The notes beneath the pieces were generated by a model. It saw nothing but the letters and a program-made list of their open reading frames with translations. It made no database searches and was not told the DNA's origin. Of a DNA stretch of 64,000 nucleotides, positions 32,276-44,790 are shown one piece after another (position 1 is the first letter of the stretch; each line of letters begins with the position of its first letter). Source of the DNA: Acanthosepion pharaonis (taxonomy: Eukaryota; Mollusca; Cephalopoda; Sepiida; Sepiidae). The position numbers and the translations under genes were made by a program. The stretch covers positions 647,001 to 711,000 of the forward strand of contig CAHIKZ030004276.1 in the NCBI GenBank assembly GCA_903632075.3. The letters run 5' to 3'.

Positions 32276-33339
32276 ACATATATCGCATGGCTAATGAGAA
32301 AAAGTAGATTAGCACCAGTCAGGCATTAAAACAAGTATTACTCACAGAATGAATATATAATACTATTATAATTTTATTTTTCATAACCTCAAAAACTTTA
32401 TGCTGTCAACTAAAAATAAAAAAGTGCATCTGCAATATGTTAAAATGCAAAGAATGAGCATGTGGGTGTGTATGCAATGCTTTGTTGAAAAGACTTTAGG
32501 ACAAATGAGAACATGCTGCCATCTCCTTTGGCATTAACTTTTCCTTTATTTTTGGAAATATTATTTGTAATATAGAGAAATACTTTTATTATTGCTTACC
32601 TGAATTTTAAAAATTTTATTTTGCAATTTATCTTTCTTTCCTCATCTCTTGCATTATGCATTCTTGTCAGCCAATCCCCACCTGACATGTCCCCTTCTCT
32701 CTCTCTCCCAATATATAACAGCAGCAAATATATATTATTCAAAGGGTAATAAATATGCTATTATTGTATGCAGATTTATTTGAAAACAATAATTAGATAG
32801 GAAATCATTCTTGGATGATAAAATAACTTGATTTTTTTTTATTTTTTTATTAAATTTAACTAAAATAGAAGGATTTCTTTTGTGTGATCTTTAAAAAAAT
32901 ATTTATTTTTGCTTGAGGCATAAGTTATGGTCTCTTATTTCTGTTTTTGTACCAGCGTTGTTCCAAACTTTTCTTTTGAATATACATATAAAAAAAAAAA
33001 ATTGAACAAATTCACAATTTGTCTTCACGATTTTCTTGTATTCTCTATTTAAAAATAATTCTCTTGAAACTTGTACTTCTTTTTAATTCTATTCATTAAT
33101 TTCTTGTCAACGCTAAAACACAGTGACAGGTAACTTAAGACATTAATATGAAATTAACACTAGAATATGATTGATTTATTTTCTTAAGCTTATCAAGCCT
33201 TTGCAGATTATTTAAAGCCAGGATATTTTTTTTTAATAATGCTTTAATGAAACAAATCTTACGAATTCAACCATTGCTGTGAAGAGAAGTGGATTTGTAC
33301 CTTTCCTAAGGGCATTTATGCATAAATTAATATAATGAA
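32276..33339. other. no gene seen
   Basis: AT-rich, with no repeat I can identify. Confidence 0.5.
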
Positions 33340-33530
33340 TTTAACTGGACTTGAAACTTTGCTCTCTGATTAACAATTCAGTCATTATCTATTACACCAC
33401 CTGCACATCCAAGCTTACATCACCTGGTATTCCAAAGGGGTTACCCATCTAGGTACTGACCAGACTCAATGTTGCTTAACTTCAGTGATCATACGGGAAC
33501 AAGTATTTCAACATGATGTGACCATAAGCC
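33340..33530 (-). mobile_element. composite SINE: 5S rRNA-derived part joined to a tRNA-like part
   Basis: 33411-33530 on the minus strand follows animal 5S rRNA along nearly its full 120 nt: GATCACTGAAGTTAAGCAAC (box A; normal GATCACCGAAGTTAAGCAAC) and GGTCAGTACCTAGATGGGTAACC (box C), then GGAATACCAGGTG. Directly after it (33340-33410) comes GGTGGTGTAATAGATAATG (tRNA A box) and GTTTCAAGTCC (B box). The 5S part has point changes throughout, so it is not a working rRNA gene. Confidence 0.82.
33411..33530 (-). pseudogene. 5S rRNA-like sequence, internal promoter boxes largely kept
   Basis: The 5S-derived head of the SINE above. The 5' end reads GGCTTATGGTCACATCATGTTGAA against the usual GTCTACGGCCATACCACGTTGAA. 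It spans the length of 5S without large gaps. Confidence 0.8.
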
Positions 33531-34800
33531 CCTAACACTTAAATAAACTATGACTTCAGAATATAAACAACTCAAGATGTGTTTGCCAAAATCCCTTATA
33601 AAAATAAGTTTTGGCATCTGCATATATATTAACTTAAAATGTGTATATATCAGTATTAAGTTCACTTTAGTCTGACACACGAATGAGGCATGCTATTTAG
33701 CAACAATAAGACTAGCTTGCTCACCATTTTACCTATGGTAAACATGACAAAACTGACCTTAGACTTTACTCGAACAAGGTTAAAATTGGTGGGTGGGGAC
33801 TATATATGTAATCATTAGTAATACTCTATAATTCAATAGAAAGAATTATAGAGAATCTCCGCTGATTGAAAAGTTTTGTTTACTTATTTTCAGTAAGTTT
33901 CTATGTTTACAGATTTAAAAAAAAAAAAAAAATGCAGATTTACTACAAACTGATATCTTTGATTCTACAAGAATGTGTGGGCAATCATCTATTTATTTTT
34001 TTACTTTTTTTTTTTTGCTCCCCCACAATGTGTGTGTTGAGGCAAGACATGACTAATGGAAGCCAAAAGGGCACCAGGAAACTGATTAAAAAAAAAACTA
34101 GTCTTTCATTCTGTGTAGTGAGTTTGATTAACACAGGGTGCTCAATACTTGTGCCAGATTAATGTAAACTTTATCAACACACAGAAGGTAGTGCTGAAAA
34201 GTTCTTGACCCAATTCACTTCCCATAACCTGGTCACTTATCAGTTATTTATTTTCTTTTTCTAATCAATTCACACCTAGCAAGGTAATAAAGCCACTCAG
34301 ATGCAAGTAGCTACTGAGTGAAGGAAGCTGAGAAAATGTTATTGAGTAGAAAGGACAATAAAAGTTCAAGAAGACAGAGGATTATGATTAACATTGCATA
34401 TGCATTTTTTTTGAAGATTGTAGTTGACAGAAAAGCAAAAAAGCCAGAAGAGTGAAAAGTATAAATTATTAGAATAGAATTTATCATTTAACAATTTCAG
34501 CGGTAAAATTATGAGACATAGCTGCCAACCTAGTACTGCACTTAAAGTCAAGAAGATGAGATACCAAATAGGAAAGCATATCAGGACAATTGCCATGAAA
34601 ATACAGAAAAGTCACAAGCAAGCTACGTTATGGCGGTAGGAGAATGAGATGCAAGAACTTTTAAGCATGCCTTTGCGTATATATTGTGAATTTTTCATAT
34701 GGTTGAAGAAGTAAGGTGAGACAAGCAAATAGCCTATCAGGTTCAACAAAAGTTCTAATCTTATTGTGTGTATTACAAATGAAGATACTAATGCTTATAG
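33531..34800. other. no gene seen
   Basis: AT-rich, no supported feature; the last few hundred bases may be the 3' side of the mariner copy at 34801. Confidence 0.5.
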
Positions 34801-35100
34801 AAATATTTAACCATCAATACAACCTCCATTGATTCCTAGAACCTCATTCCATCTGTCAACAAGTTTATAGATGCCACGTTTGTGAAATTCTTTAGGCCTT
34901 GAGTTCAACATATATTCAACTTTTTCTCTTGACGTTAACCTGAGGCCATCCAAATAATCCTGCAGAACTCTAAACAAGTGATAATTAGATGGAACAAGGT
35001 TAAGAAAATATGGAGGGTGAAGCAATATGTCCCAATCAAGTTTATTAAAAAGAACTGTAGTCAATCATACAATTTGTGGACAGGGATTATCATGATGAAG
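34801..35100 (-). pseudogene. mariner transposase C-terminal remnant
   Basis: Minus strand: DNPCPQ (around the second catalytic Asp), a stop, then LDWDILLHPPYFLNLVPSNYHLF, REKVEYML, RPKEFHKRGIYKLVDRW. The third catalytic residue of the DD34D triad is Asn (NYHLF for DYHLF). The N-terminal half is missing. Confidence 0.82.
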
Positions 35101-35545
35101 GATTACTCTCTTTCTGTTGACTAAAGACAGACATTGACTAGATTGAGTAAAATTATATCTTGTGGATATATTAGTAGAAAATCATTTATGTATCTGAAAT
35201 AAGAAGAATTTTGTGTTAAAATATTTTTAAAAGGACCACATTCCAGAAATTCTCAAAATAGACAAGCCAAAACACCACTGAGAGAAGACAACCATCAATA
35301 AACCAAATTTCTGTCTATAAAAATTGTTATCAAAGGTGAAAACATTAATTGGTGATTAAATGACACATTTTTATGATTTTGTGTAGGTGATTTTTGTTTT
35401 TGTTTTAGTTAAATGTGTTTTCAGTAAATTTAGACATTTCTTTACAGGAACATTTATGTATAAAGATTTTATACGCATTTGTTTTTGATGTCTATATTTT
35501 TAATTTATTCAAAAGATCACTCCAAGTTTTATTTTTATATGCCAA

Positions 35546-35840
35546 GAGTTAATTATACGAAGAAGTAGGGTTGGGAAAATCTGGAGAACGAAGCAATATT
35601 TTCCCCCCGAGTTCCTCAAAGTGATCTTTAGTCAAATCGTGCATTGAGAGGACAGGTATTAGAGGATTACTCTCATTCTGTTGACTAAGGATGTTTAAAA
35701 CTGCTTTCAAACTACAAAGTTGTTGGTAGTAGAGATCAACATTGATTATTTGATTATTGTCTAACAGTTCATAATGGATGATTCCTTGAATATTCCACCA
35801 TGCACTCAATATGATCTTCACACTAATGGGGGTGTCCAAT
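35546..35840 (-). pseudogene. second mariner transposase remnant
   Basis: Minus strand: SVKIILSAWWNIQGIIHYEL, NQIINVDLYYQQL, then ELGGKILLRSPDFPNPTSSY. It covers the central catalytic part up to the third Asp, which is lost. It overlaps in content with the 34801 copy, so it is a separate insertion in the same direction. Confidence 0.8.
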
Positions 35841-37377
35841 GAAAATCAAACTCCCTGAATATTGTATGCAAGACAGAGTTGCTATCAATACACAGTAGTA
35901 CATGTTTGACTGGTAGAGGGAGCCAAACCATCTGGGTTGGGCGATTTGACAATTTATGTTTCGGTATCGGTTACTTTTTTTTTTTTTTTTTTTTTCTTCT
36001 TGATACCGCATTTTTCATTTCGGTTTTTAATTTAGTATTTTTGCTTTTTAAGGAAACCATTCATTTTCTTGTGTAATGATAGGATTTCCAGTTGATATCT
36101 GATTTTAAGATGGATAAATTTGCAACTTAGTCCATTCAACTCGCAATTTATCATGTATTTCAGGCTCATTCATATGGGAGATGGCTGGAAAGAAAATAAT
36201 CCTTTTAAATATGTAACTTGTATGTGCTTTTATTCATTGAATTATTTTTTTTACAGTATTTTGCTTTGAACAGCCAAAAATATGAAATATGATATCCCCC
36301 ACCCCCGAGACTAAATTTTACCCTTACTTTGGTCACTTTGATTTTTCAAATCAATCTATATCAATATTCTTGAAATTGTACACCCAAGAAGACACATTAA
36401 ACTACAACCAAGATGTTCATTTCTTCCCTGACCCATGGAAGCAAACTCCTTCAAAAATTATAAAGTAAGCAAAAAAAAAAAAAAGTGTCTGACATCAACA
36501 GACACTTGTTTTCGATTAAAGTTGTTTATTTATTAAACTTTTGAATAAATTGTCAATTATGAACAACTACCATATTTATTAACAAATTGGTAAAATACAA
36601 AAGAAATCGTCGTATAAACTATCTATATTTTTGTGTCTTTGGACAACACGTTTGAGAGAGAAAATGGTATAGCTCTCCAGAAATTAGTTTATGATATGGC
36701 TTTAAAAACCCCAAAAAATGAAACCCCTCATGTTTTTAAAAATATGGCAATTCTTTTCTGGTACACCAGCCAACTGTTAGTTTTTGCAAATAAATTTCTT
36801 CTAAACAAGGAAAATCAATGAGTTATTTTTTCCCCCTAAATAAATTTATGTTTATCTAGCGAATACACAAAAATAATTAAAACTTAAAAGCATTTTTCAT
36901 TTTTAGAATGTGTAGATTTTCAAATCTGCGAGTATCACCTGTTCTTTTTTAGATACCCATTTTAAAACTGAAATTAGAAACTATTTTAATCTAATCTTAC
37001 TTAAGTGTATTCACTAAAACCATAAAGATATTTATAAAAATAAAAATAAAATGAATTAATTTTCCTTGTTTAGAAGAATTTTATAGGCAGAACACCATCC
37101 GAACTATAATGGCTAAAAAAGAATAATTTTTACTTTGGGTTTAAAAAAAATGACTTAGTTTTGAAAATATACACATTTTAAACCTGAGATTAAAATTTAC
37201 TTTATTTTTTTAATATTTAATTTTAGGCGTATTCGCTAGATAGAAACATCATTTTATTTATAGAAAGAAAACAATTTTTTAATTTTACACTAGAGACCCA
37301 CATATCTGGAAATATTCAAATTTTAAAAAATGAAATCGAAAAAGTTTTTTTCGATTAAACGGTAAAAACCACACATC

Positions 37378-37381
<4 letters not shown>
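35841..37381. other. no gene seen
   Basis: AT-rich; T-run at 35972-35995. No element recognised. Confidence 0.5.
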
Positions 37382-37414
<33 letters not shown>

Positions 37415-37817
37415 ACAATAAAAAATATTAAAATCTTCAGACACTCTGGGTTGTATATTAATATTCCTTCGTTTTTATTATTATTTCATTTTCGAATGTC
37501 TTGAAGAAAATGAACTTTTGTCTAGTTTTCATTTGTTTTTTTTTTTTTTTTTTAACTGTGAATTTTGGTCAGTCTTTTTGTTGGTCAAACAGTCTCTTTT
37601 AAGTTGTTATTTGAGATAAGAACTGGATGGATTCATGCTACTCTGAATTCCCTTGGTCATTTTGACAGTTTTATTGGTTCCTGGAAAGGGGATGTGTCTC
37701 TGTTAAGTGTGTGTGTTATTTGGCTCATTAGGGAGTGAGTGAGTGAGTATGATGTGTGTAAGTGTGTATATAAACCCAGTGTGTCTGAAGATTTTAATTT
37801 TTTAATATTTTTTATTG

Positions 37818-37855
<38 letters not shown>
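37382..37855. mobile_element. foldback/MITE-like element bordered by TA arrays on both sides
   Basis: The left arm after the TA array (37382-37411), TGTACAATAAAAAATATTAAAATCTTCAGACAC and GGGTTGTATAT, is matched inverted by 37750-37820 (GTATATAAACCCAGTGTGTCTGAAGATTTTAATT to TTTTATTGTTC), which ends in another TA array (37820-37855). The middle of about 290 bp is non-coding. Confidence 0.8.
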
Positions 37856-37857
<2 letters not shown>

Positions 37858-38154
37858 CACGTAGAGTGCTTGTGCTAATAAAATAATGCTTGATGTACAA
37901 TAACAGAGCTTTAATTAATAATAAATATACTTTTTTTCCTCACCAGTAGTACAACTCTGACTTTTATGCATGATGCAGTCAACAGGTGCTGATTGAAAAT
38001 TGACATTGTGCATGAAACTCAGCTGTGCTACCGGTGAGAGAGAGAAAATATACCTATATATATTATATTTTTATTATAAAAGATTATAATAAAAACATTC
38101 ATGTTTCAATACTATGATGTACTTCTTCAGGCAATGGTAAGTAACTGGTGATTA

Positions 38155-38248
38155 AATGATTTTTAAGGAAATTTAAAAACAAATCCCTCACCCCTTTAAC
38201 TTTGGGAAATAAGAAACACTTTGTTTTTAAATTTCCTTAAAAAAATCA
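38155..38248. repeat. hairpin, ~26-bp arms
   Basis: GATTTTTAAGGAAATTTAAAAACAAA (about 38158-38183) is matched inverted by TTTGTTTTTAAATTTCCTTAAAAAAATC (about 38220-38248). It directly precedes SINE S2. Confidence 0.75.
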
Positions 38249-38628
38249 AGACAATAAAGTACATCCAACAGCAAGGCCTCTGATCAGGAGGTTTTGAGGA
38301 GCGTAGAAATACCTCTGAATTGCTGGTGTTCCCAGGTCCACCCTGACACAGGATTAGGGTCCCAGCTATGGGCAAATAGTTAACCCACAAACTGGCATCA
38401 AAGCACTGTGAAAGTGTAAAAATAGGTTTTAATACAAGCAATACATTTTTGTAAAAAAATTATTACCAGCAATACATTTTTGTAAAAAAAAATTATTACT
38501 AGCAATACATTTTTTAAAAAAAATATTACCAGCAATAAAAATCTTGTCAGCATTAAATAACTCATTGAGGCTGATAATTGAGGTTGATATGCCGTAAAAC
38601 AAACCAAAAAACCAAACCAAACCAAACC
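38249..38628 (+). mobile_element. SINE family S2
   Basis: TACATCCAACAGCAAGGCCTCTGATCAG, TTCCCAGGTCCACCCTGAC, CAGCTATGGGCAAATAGTTAA and the end TGCCGTAAAACAAACC match 47621-48050. Inside, a unit AGCAATACATTTTTGTAAAAAAATTATTACC is repeated about four times. Confidence 0.8.
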
Positions 38629-39129
38629 ATAAGAATATTATAGAAAACTAAAATATCGCAGTTGGCCAGCCAGATTTGTCCTACAGCTGTAGTTTATGTA
38701 GTTTGTCTACTATACTAAGTTTTTAATGGTATCTCTAAGCAAGGTAAGAAGCTTACTTTGTAGTCTCCAACTCATCAAGTAATGGAAGACAAGTAGTGCA
38801 AAATTATATTTCAATGGTCGGTTCCATAGTCTTAGAGATTCTTAGAATACCATTGGACTTCCTTCATGATATTTTTCAGGTAAGATGGGGATCTTTACTT
38901 ATTAGTGCCCATTGCTTCAAGTAACATAAAAAACAGTATTGTGTTACATGGTACCAGAAGTAGGAAAGGGAATATTAATTGCAGTACAAATACAGTAGTA
39001 GCAGCATATTGGACTAAAAGACAGGAGGTTGAAGGTTACTTCTTCATTATCTAATTAATGATGCTCATTACAAGAGAGGCTAAAGAGATCTCAAAGTAAT
39101 TGGCTCTTCCAGAAGCAATTACAATAAAA

Positions 39130-42107
39130 ATTATTTTTATTATACAGTGTATGGCAGTGTACGAGTCTAAGTCACCGGATCTAACCACCATTTTTATCCG
39201 TGCATCCTTGAGGACATCTGTATATGAATTTCTGAAGTTATAAACCTAATGTCTCAGCAACCATTTTTACCAGTGCTAATATTGCAATTTTTCTGTTATC
39301 ATTGCATTTTTTTTTTAACCAGAGCTTATATTGCAATTTTTGTTGTTCATTGCTTTTCTCTAGCACTTCTTATTACTAGTTCCCATATTAATTTCTATGC
39401 TTGGTTGGCTCAGGAGATTTTTGTAGCTTAGCATGTTTGCTGATTCCTTAAGTTTTCATATTTTCCAGTGATGCTCTCTATTATTTCAACCTCATCCAGC
39501 AGGAGACAGTGATCACCCTTTTCCCTCCATATGTGGTCAGCTATGCCTGACTTTTCTATTTCCTCTTGTGTTACCGCTTTACGATGTCCTTGTAGTCTTA
39601 CCACAGCTACACGCGATGTCATACACACAGTCCTTAGTCATGTTCTCCTCTATGGGGGGTCTTACTCAGACATGGTGTCTGCACCACTTTTGAACCACTT
39701 TTGAGGTTTGCCTTGATGTTATATGGACCATAAATCCTTTGTATTTTCTCCGGTAATCCCTTCACATAGGGTAGGTAGATTGTTTTCTGAGTGCTGTTAT
39801 CCACTTGTACTCTTCTATCTCAGTTTGTTGGAGCTGCTTCCATGTACCCAGGGTAGTTGTTACGTTGTAGGACACTGCTTATACTGACCATTTCTTGTTG
39901 GTACGTTTCTGGGCAGCCACTTATGACTTTTGCTCATTGTTGCAAGCAGCGGACGATCCCTGTCATTACACTGTATGTGTGGTGGGAGTTGAAGTTGAGA
40001 TATTGTCCGGTGAATGTTGGTTTGCGGTATACGGATGTCTTGAACCCTTGCTCTGTTCGAGATATGAGTACATCTGTGGCGGGGGCGATATCACCCCTAA
40101 AATAAAGGAGAATATGCTGTAAAACAGAAAAAAGGCGCTTTCAAAAGAACCAAGATGTTAAAAATGCTGTAAAGACTTTGAAATGGAAACATTACAGAAA
40201 GTTAGTTTAGAACATGAAATACAATCTTTTTTGTAAGTATACAAAGGATATCAGATTACTAATATAGAATTACTCGAACAATGATAATTGGAACTTTTCG
40301 AAAAAGAAATGGATTTTGACATTTTGATGTGAGAATCAAAGTCAAAATAAAGAATGTTTTGATTTAAAATTTATTTTTGAAACAAGACTCTCTGTAGTTT
40401 ACAAAATGTGGCAGAGTGGTTGATAGCGAGGTGATAAACAATGAAGTCTTGTTGTGGACCTTGGAAACCAATCAATGAAAAAGTAAACTTTTTACTCTCA
40501 GAAGAGTGATATTGTACTTTGAAAGTATGTGAGTACATTTGCACTAGAAAAACATATACATCACCAGAGCCAACTGGAAGATAGAGTTTCGGGTTTGTCT
40601 GTCTTCGAATGCAGTCAAACTGAGGGAGTGATGTCAGAGATTGAAAAGAAAGCTTCCGCTGTGTGTTGCTGAATGGAGGGCGAAGAGCGACATACCGCTA
40701 CTAACATCTAAGTACTGCTACTCCTGCTACTACGACTATTACAACTACTGAGAACAGGAACATCGAAGGTTGTAGTAGTTGCACTAAGAACAGACCAAAA
40801 AGGGTTAAAACAAGCTACATCTCTCCTTACTGAAATTATTTGAAATATTTGTGTTTGTTTGGTTATTGTTCTCATATAAGAAACATTCAACCTTGTGCAA
40901 CAAGAATTATTTTTTTGTGTGTTTGCTTTTATATATATATATATATATAAACTTTTGTCCTTTCAAAATCAAATTGACTTGGTTATTTATTTTTCTATTA
41001 ACCCGATTCTCACCCGATGAACTTGCAGGTGAACCAATGGGGAGCTTCCGGAGTTCTACGATCTGACGACCACTCTCCAGGATCAAAAAATCACAACATA
41101 GCTGGAGGGTGGCTTCGAATTTACATTGGGAACCAGAGACTTGTATCTAACCTGTAATACTGGATCATACTGGATCAATGGCCGGTCTGGTGGAGTGCAT
41201 GAGTCCAGTTGGGCAAGAATACGATGTTACACATCAAGAAAAGCAAGTTTGTTGTCGTTTTCTCACTTCATTGTGAACTGTATCAATGATCATATTGAGT
41301 TCACATGGTCCAGTAGTAGCTGGATCTCTTCCTGGTATGGCCAGAGTATGAAGGTGTCATTTATGTATCTCAGCCATAGGGCTGGCCTTAGTGGTGTTGA
41401 TTCTAAGGCCATTCCCTTAAAGTATTCCATATATAGGTTTGCCATTGCTGGTGATAATGGCGACCACATTGCCTGCATCCTGTCGATATATGTCTGATCC
41501 CATTCCGAAGTATGTTTGCGTATAGAAAGTTAGCATCTCCATCAGCATCTCCATATTGGTATACTGGTCCTTTCTAGGGAGGAGTTTAAGTCCAGTCTCT
41601 CCCTGACTACCAGGAGTGCCTCCTCCCTGAGTACCTTGGTGAACAAACCCACCACGTCAGGCTCACCATCTGGTTGGATTGGATGGGGGCATCTTTGATT
41701 ATTTTCACAAAGTGAGCTGATTTCCAAACATATGATGGTGACTTTCCAATTAATGGACCGATTATATCTACTAGAAAACAACTCAGAGGGTGGCACACAG
41801 AATCTTAGCAGCTAGCAATCGGCCTGAGCAAAATACCATCTTTGTGAATCTTTGGGAGATGGTATATTTGAGGTAGCTTGGTGTAACGCTGTAACAACTG
41901 CCTGTATGTCTTAGGTGTGAAGTGGTCCTTGTTCTTGATTAGAATATATTGACAGATTGTGTTCTGTTTTCATTATAGAGTCTTTCTTTAATGTAGCTAC
42001 CATTCACAATGAGATCTTGTAGTTTTTCTGTATATTCCGATTTGTCTATCACTACAGTTGCATTGCCTTTGTCAGCTGGAAGTATGATGATATTTTCATT
42101 CCTTTGT
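39130..42107 (-). mobile_element. Penelope-like retroelement copy C, near full coding span, split by a solo LTR
   Basis: Minus strand from the right: ENIIILPADKGNATVVIDKSEY (about 42035-42100), a fingers/palm region with LDMVSLF-type match (about 41640-41690), LWLRYINDTFILWPYQEEI (41330-41380; the YxDD motif is YIND, catalytic Asp changed), then after the LTR the linker and GIY-YIG C-terminus (39428-39800; SGIADHIWREKGDH). The 3' tail ends about 39130. Many stops and shifts; dead. Confidence 0.82.
40075..41231. mobile_element. solo LTR inserted in Penelope copy C
   Basis: 1157 bp starting TGTGGCGGGGG and ending GTTACA. CATC precedes it (40071-40074) and follows it (41232-41235), with A before the left one, so a 4-5-bp duplication. 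Removing it restores Penelope order between copy A positions about 6262 and 6284. It carries an AATAAA near 40100, a TA run (40931-40949) and no coding frame. TG/CA ends with a short duplication fit an LTR left by recombination; the family is unknown. Confidence 0.72.
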
Positions 42108-42860
42108 AGGGTTATGAAGAACTGTGTGTACACCATCCCATGTAGCTGTGGTAGGAAATACAAAGAAGAAACAGTGCAGCCTCTTTAAGGTAAGACTGCA
42201 AGAACATTGTAAAACAGTAACACAAATGTAAATAGAAAAATCAGGCGTAGCTGACCACATATGGAGAGAAAAGGGTGATCACCTCCCCCTGTGAGATGAG
42301 GTTGAAATAATAGACAGCATAACTGGAAAATACAAAAACCTAAAGAATCAGTACATATGCTAGGCCACAAAAAATTCCTGAGCCAACCAAGCATAGATAT
42401 GAATACAATATGTGAACCAGTAATAAGAAGTGCTAGAGAAAAGCAATAAATAACAACAAAAATTGCAATATAAGCTCTGGTAAAAAAATGAAATAATAAT
42501 AACAGAAAAGTTGCAATATGAGCAGTGGTAAAAAGGTTGCTGAGACATTTGGTTTATAAGTTCCCAAAATTCATGCACAGATGTCCTCAGGGACACAAGG
42601 CCCAGTGCATAAAGACATTGTTTACATCCAGTGACTAGACCCAAAGAGTTGTGAGTTCAATACCAGGCCACAGCAGTGGTGAACTAAACTTGGAGAGTTG
42701 AGCTAAAGGGAAATAACTGAGACATTCAGGAAGAGGCATGTCACGTGGACGAAATAAAGGGTTCGGTTCGAAATTTCAATCACCAGAAGAAGACCAGAGC
42801 GTACAACGGCTGAAATGTTGTGACTATGATGAGGATAAAAGTCCAAATAATGTAAATAAT
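42108..42860 (+). mobile_element. Penelope-like copy D, GIY-YIG end and 3' tail, inverted against copy C
   Basis: Plus strand: NCVYTIPCSCGRKYKEET (42116-42170), then the ADHIWREKGDH block (about 42250-42280) with stops, then a 3' tail with a tRNA-like B box (GTTCAATACCAGG at 42657-42669), ending GTTGTGACTATGATGAGGATAAAAG. Its 5'-truncated end meets the N-terminal end of copy C at about 42107, so the two 3' tails form the outer ends of the pair. Confidence 0.8.
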
Positions 42861-43064
42861 ATAACAAATTCTAAGAAGATGAATAAATAATATTTGAATA
42901 TTTAAGTGAATAAATTTTGTAATAACTTGATAATGCAAAGTTGATTACAACAATGTAGAGTAGACTGTTGCAATTTATATGTCTTTTGCTTAACATTATT
43001 AGCCAGATATGGGTATCGGAAAGACCCTGCCTCAAGGTAATCATAATAAACAGCTCCTTCAGTA

Positions 43065-43069
<5 letters not shown>

Positions 43070-43098
<29 letters not shown>
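43070..43098 (+). repeat. GT microsatellite
   Basis: (GT)n directly abutting the left end of the Tc1-type MITE. Confidence 0.9.
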
Positions 43099-43530
<432 letters not shown>

Positions 43531-43770
43531 ATGTAATGAGAACGAAAATGATATATAAATTCTAATGTTCACAGCATTAATGCAAAAGAGGACTCAATAC
43601 CGATAGTAGAGCAATAATTATTTAACTTTTTCATATAGACAAAAACAATTTACTCACTACAAAGATACAACCTCGTTTCGGTGCATTTAGTTGTTTCATT
43701 TAAGATGTTTCATACTTTTGACCTTATGCCCCATCTAAGCTATGCTTAGAAAATCCCCATTGCTAAAGTG
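43531..43770. repeat. single arm of the 21781 MITE family plus S3-like tail
   Basis: 43531-43625 follows the arm at 21940-22012 (inverted): AAATGTAA, GTTCACAGCATTAAT, GACTCAATAC, GTAGAGCAATAA. 43725-43760 repeats the S3 tail CATCTAAGCTATGCTTAGAAAAT. The join between them is unclear. Confidence 0.55.
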
Positions 43771-44266
43771 TCTAGAAAAATGATCAGTTCTTTGTATTGA
43801 TTCCGCATGCCATTCTTTCTCTTCACAAGAGCCAGATCAAACCAAGAATGGAATATTGCTGCCATGTCTTGACTGGGGTTGCTCATTCCTCACTTTCTAC
43901 CCTCAACAGTTAAAAATGTCTACATAGCCTTGTGGGTGATGAATTATTTTCTACCCTACCACCCCTTTCCCACACTGCTAACATTCCAATTTGTCAAGAA
44001 ATTAAAGAAATTTTCTGAAGAATATCCCAATCCCAAACAAACAGGAATATGTTCTTGTTAAAAAACCCTGCAGAAATCAATTTCAAGTCACTTAAAATTG
44101 TATAAGCTATGAGGGTAAGTCAAAAATTATCTGCACTTTCCACATGACATATCTGTGCTGAAGGTTGAAGTGGGTGAGAAACCTTTCACAGGTAAAACTG
44201 GTCCACTGGGCTCTTAACACAAAATGTTCAGGTTTTCGGAATAGGTGTTCACAAATATGAGATGAA

Positions 44267-44312
<46 letters not shown>

Positions 44313-44759
44313 TTCGAATAAGATAAAGTCTTATTTTTAGAAAAGACATTTGTATATTAAACTTAGAAGATTCTTCTGTAGGGACATTATTATTATCAAT
44401 GAATAAAAATAAATAAATAAAAATAAAATATGAAATAACAACAACAATAATAATAATGAATATTATAGATAAAAAAAAACACCATTAAAACATTGTTTAA
44501 AATAAAAAATAAAAATAATAAAAATTCTCCCGTCATTTAAAACAAGTAAGAATTTCTCTTTTATCTTTTATTTGCATTTGTGTTAGACATGCATACTAGC
44601 TTCAGTTTCCATTAAGATTGCGGAATTTATGAAAACACCTTCGAATGGCTGGTTCACAAAATGTGAAATATTTGCCAATCTTTACAACCTTATACCACCC
44701 CAGCCAAACAAATGGAATAATAGAGTGCCAGCATATTCTAAAAACATCTATAATGGCTA

Positions 44760-44790
<31 letters not shown>

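Noticed and set aside
33411..33530. Functional 5S rRNA gene
   Set aside because: Substitutions are scattered through all helices and it is fused to a tRNA-like unit.
44107..44349. Transposase N-terminus on the minus strand beside a CA array
   Set aside because: The residues are only loosely like a mariner start, and the frame is dominated by the microsatellite; only the possible terminus match to 60875 is noted.
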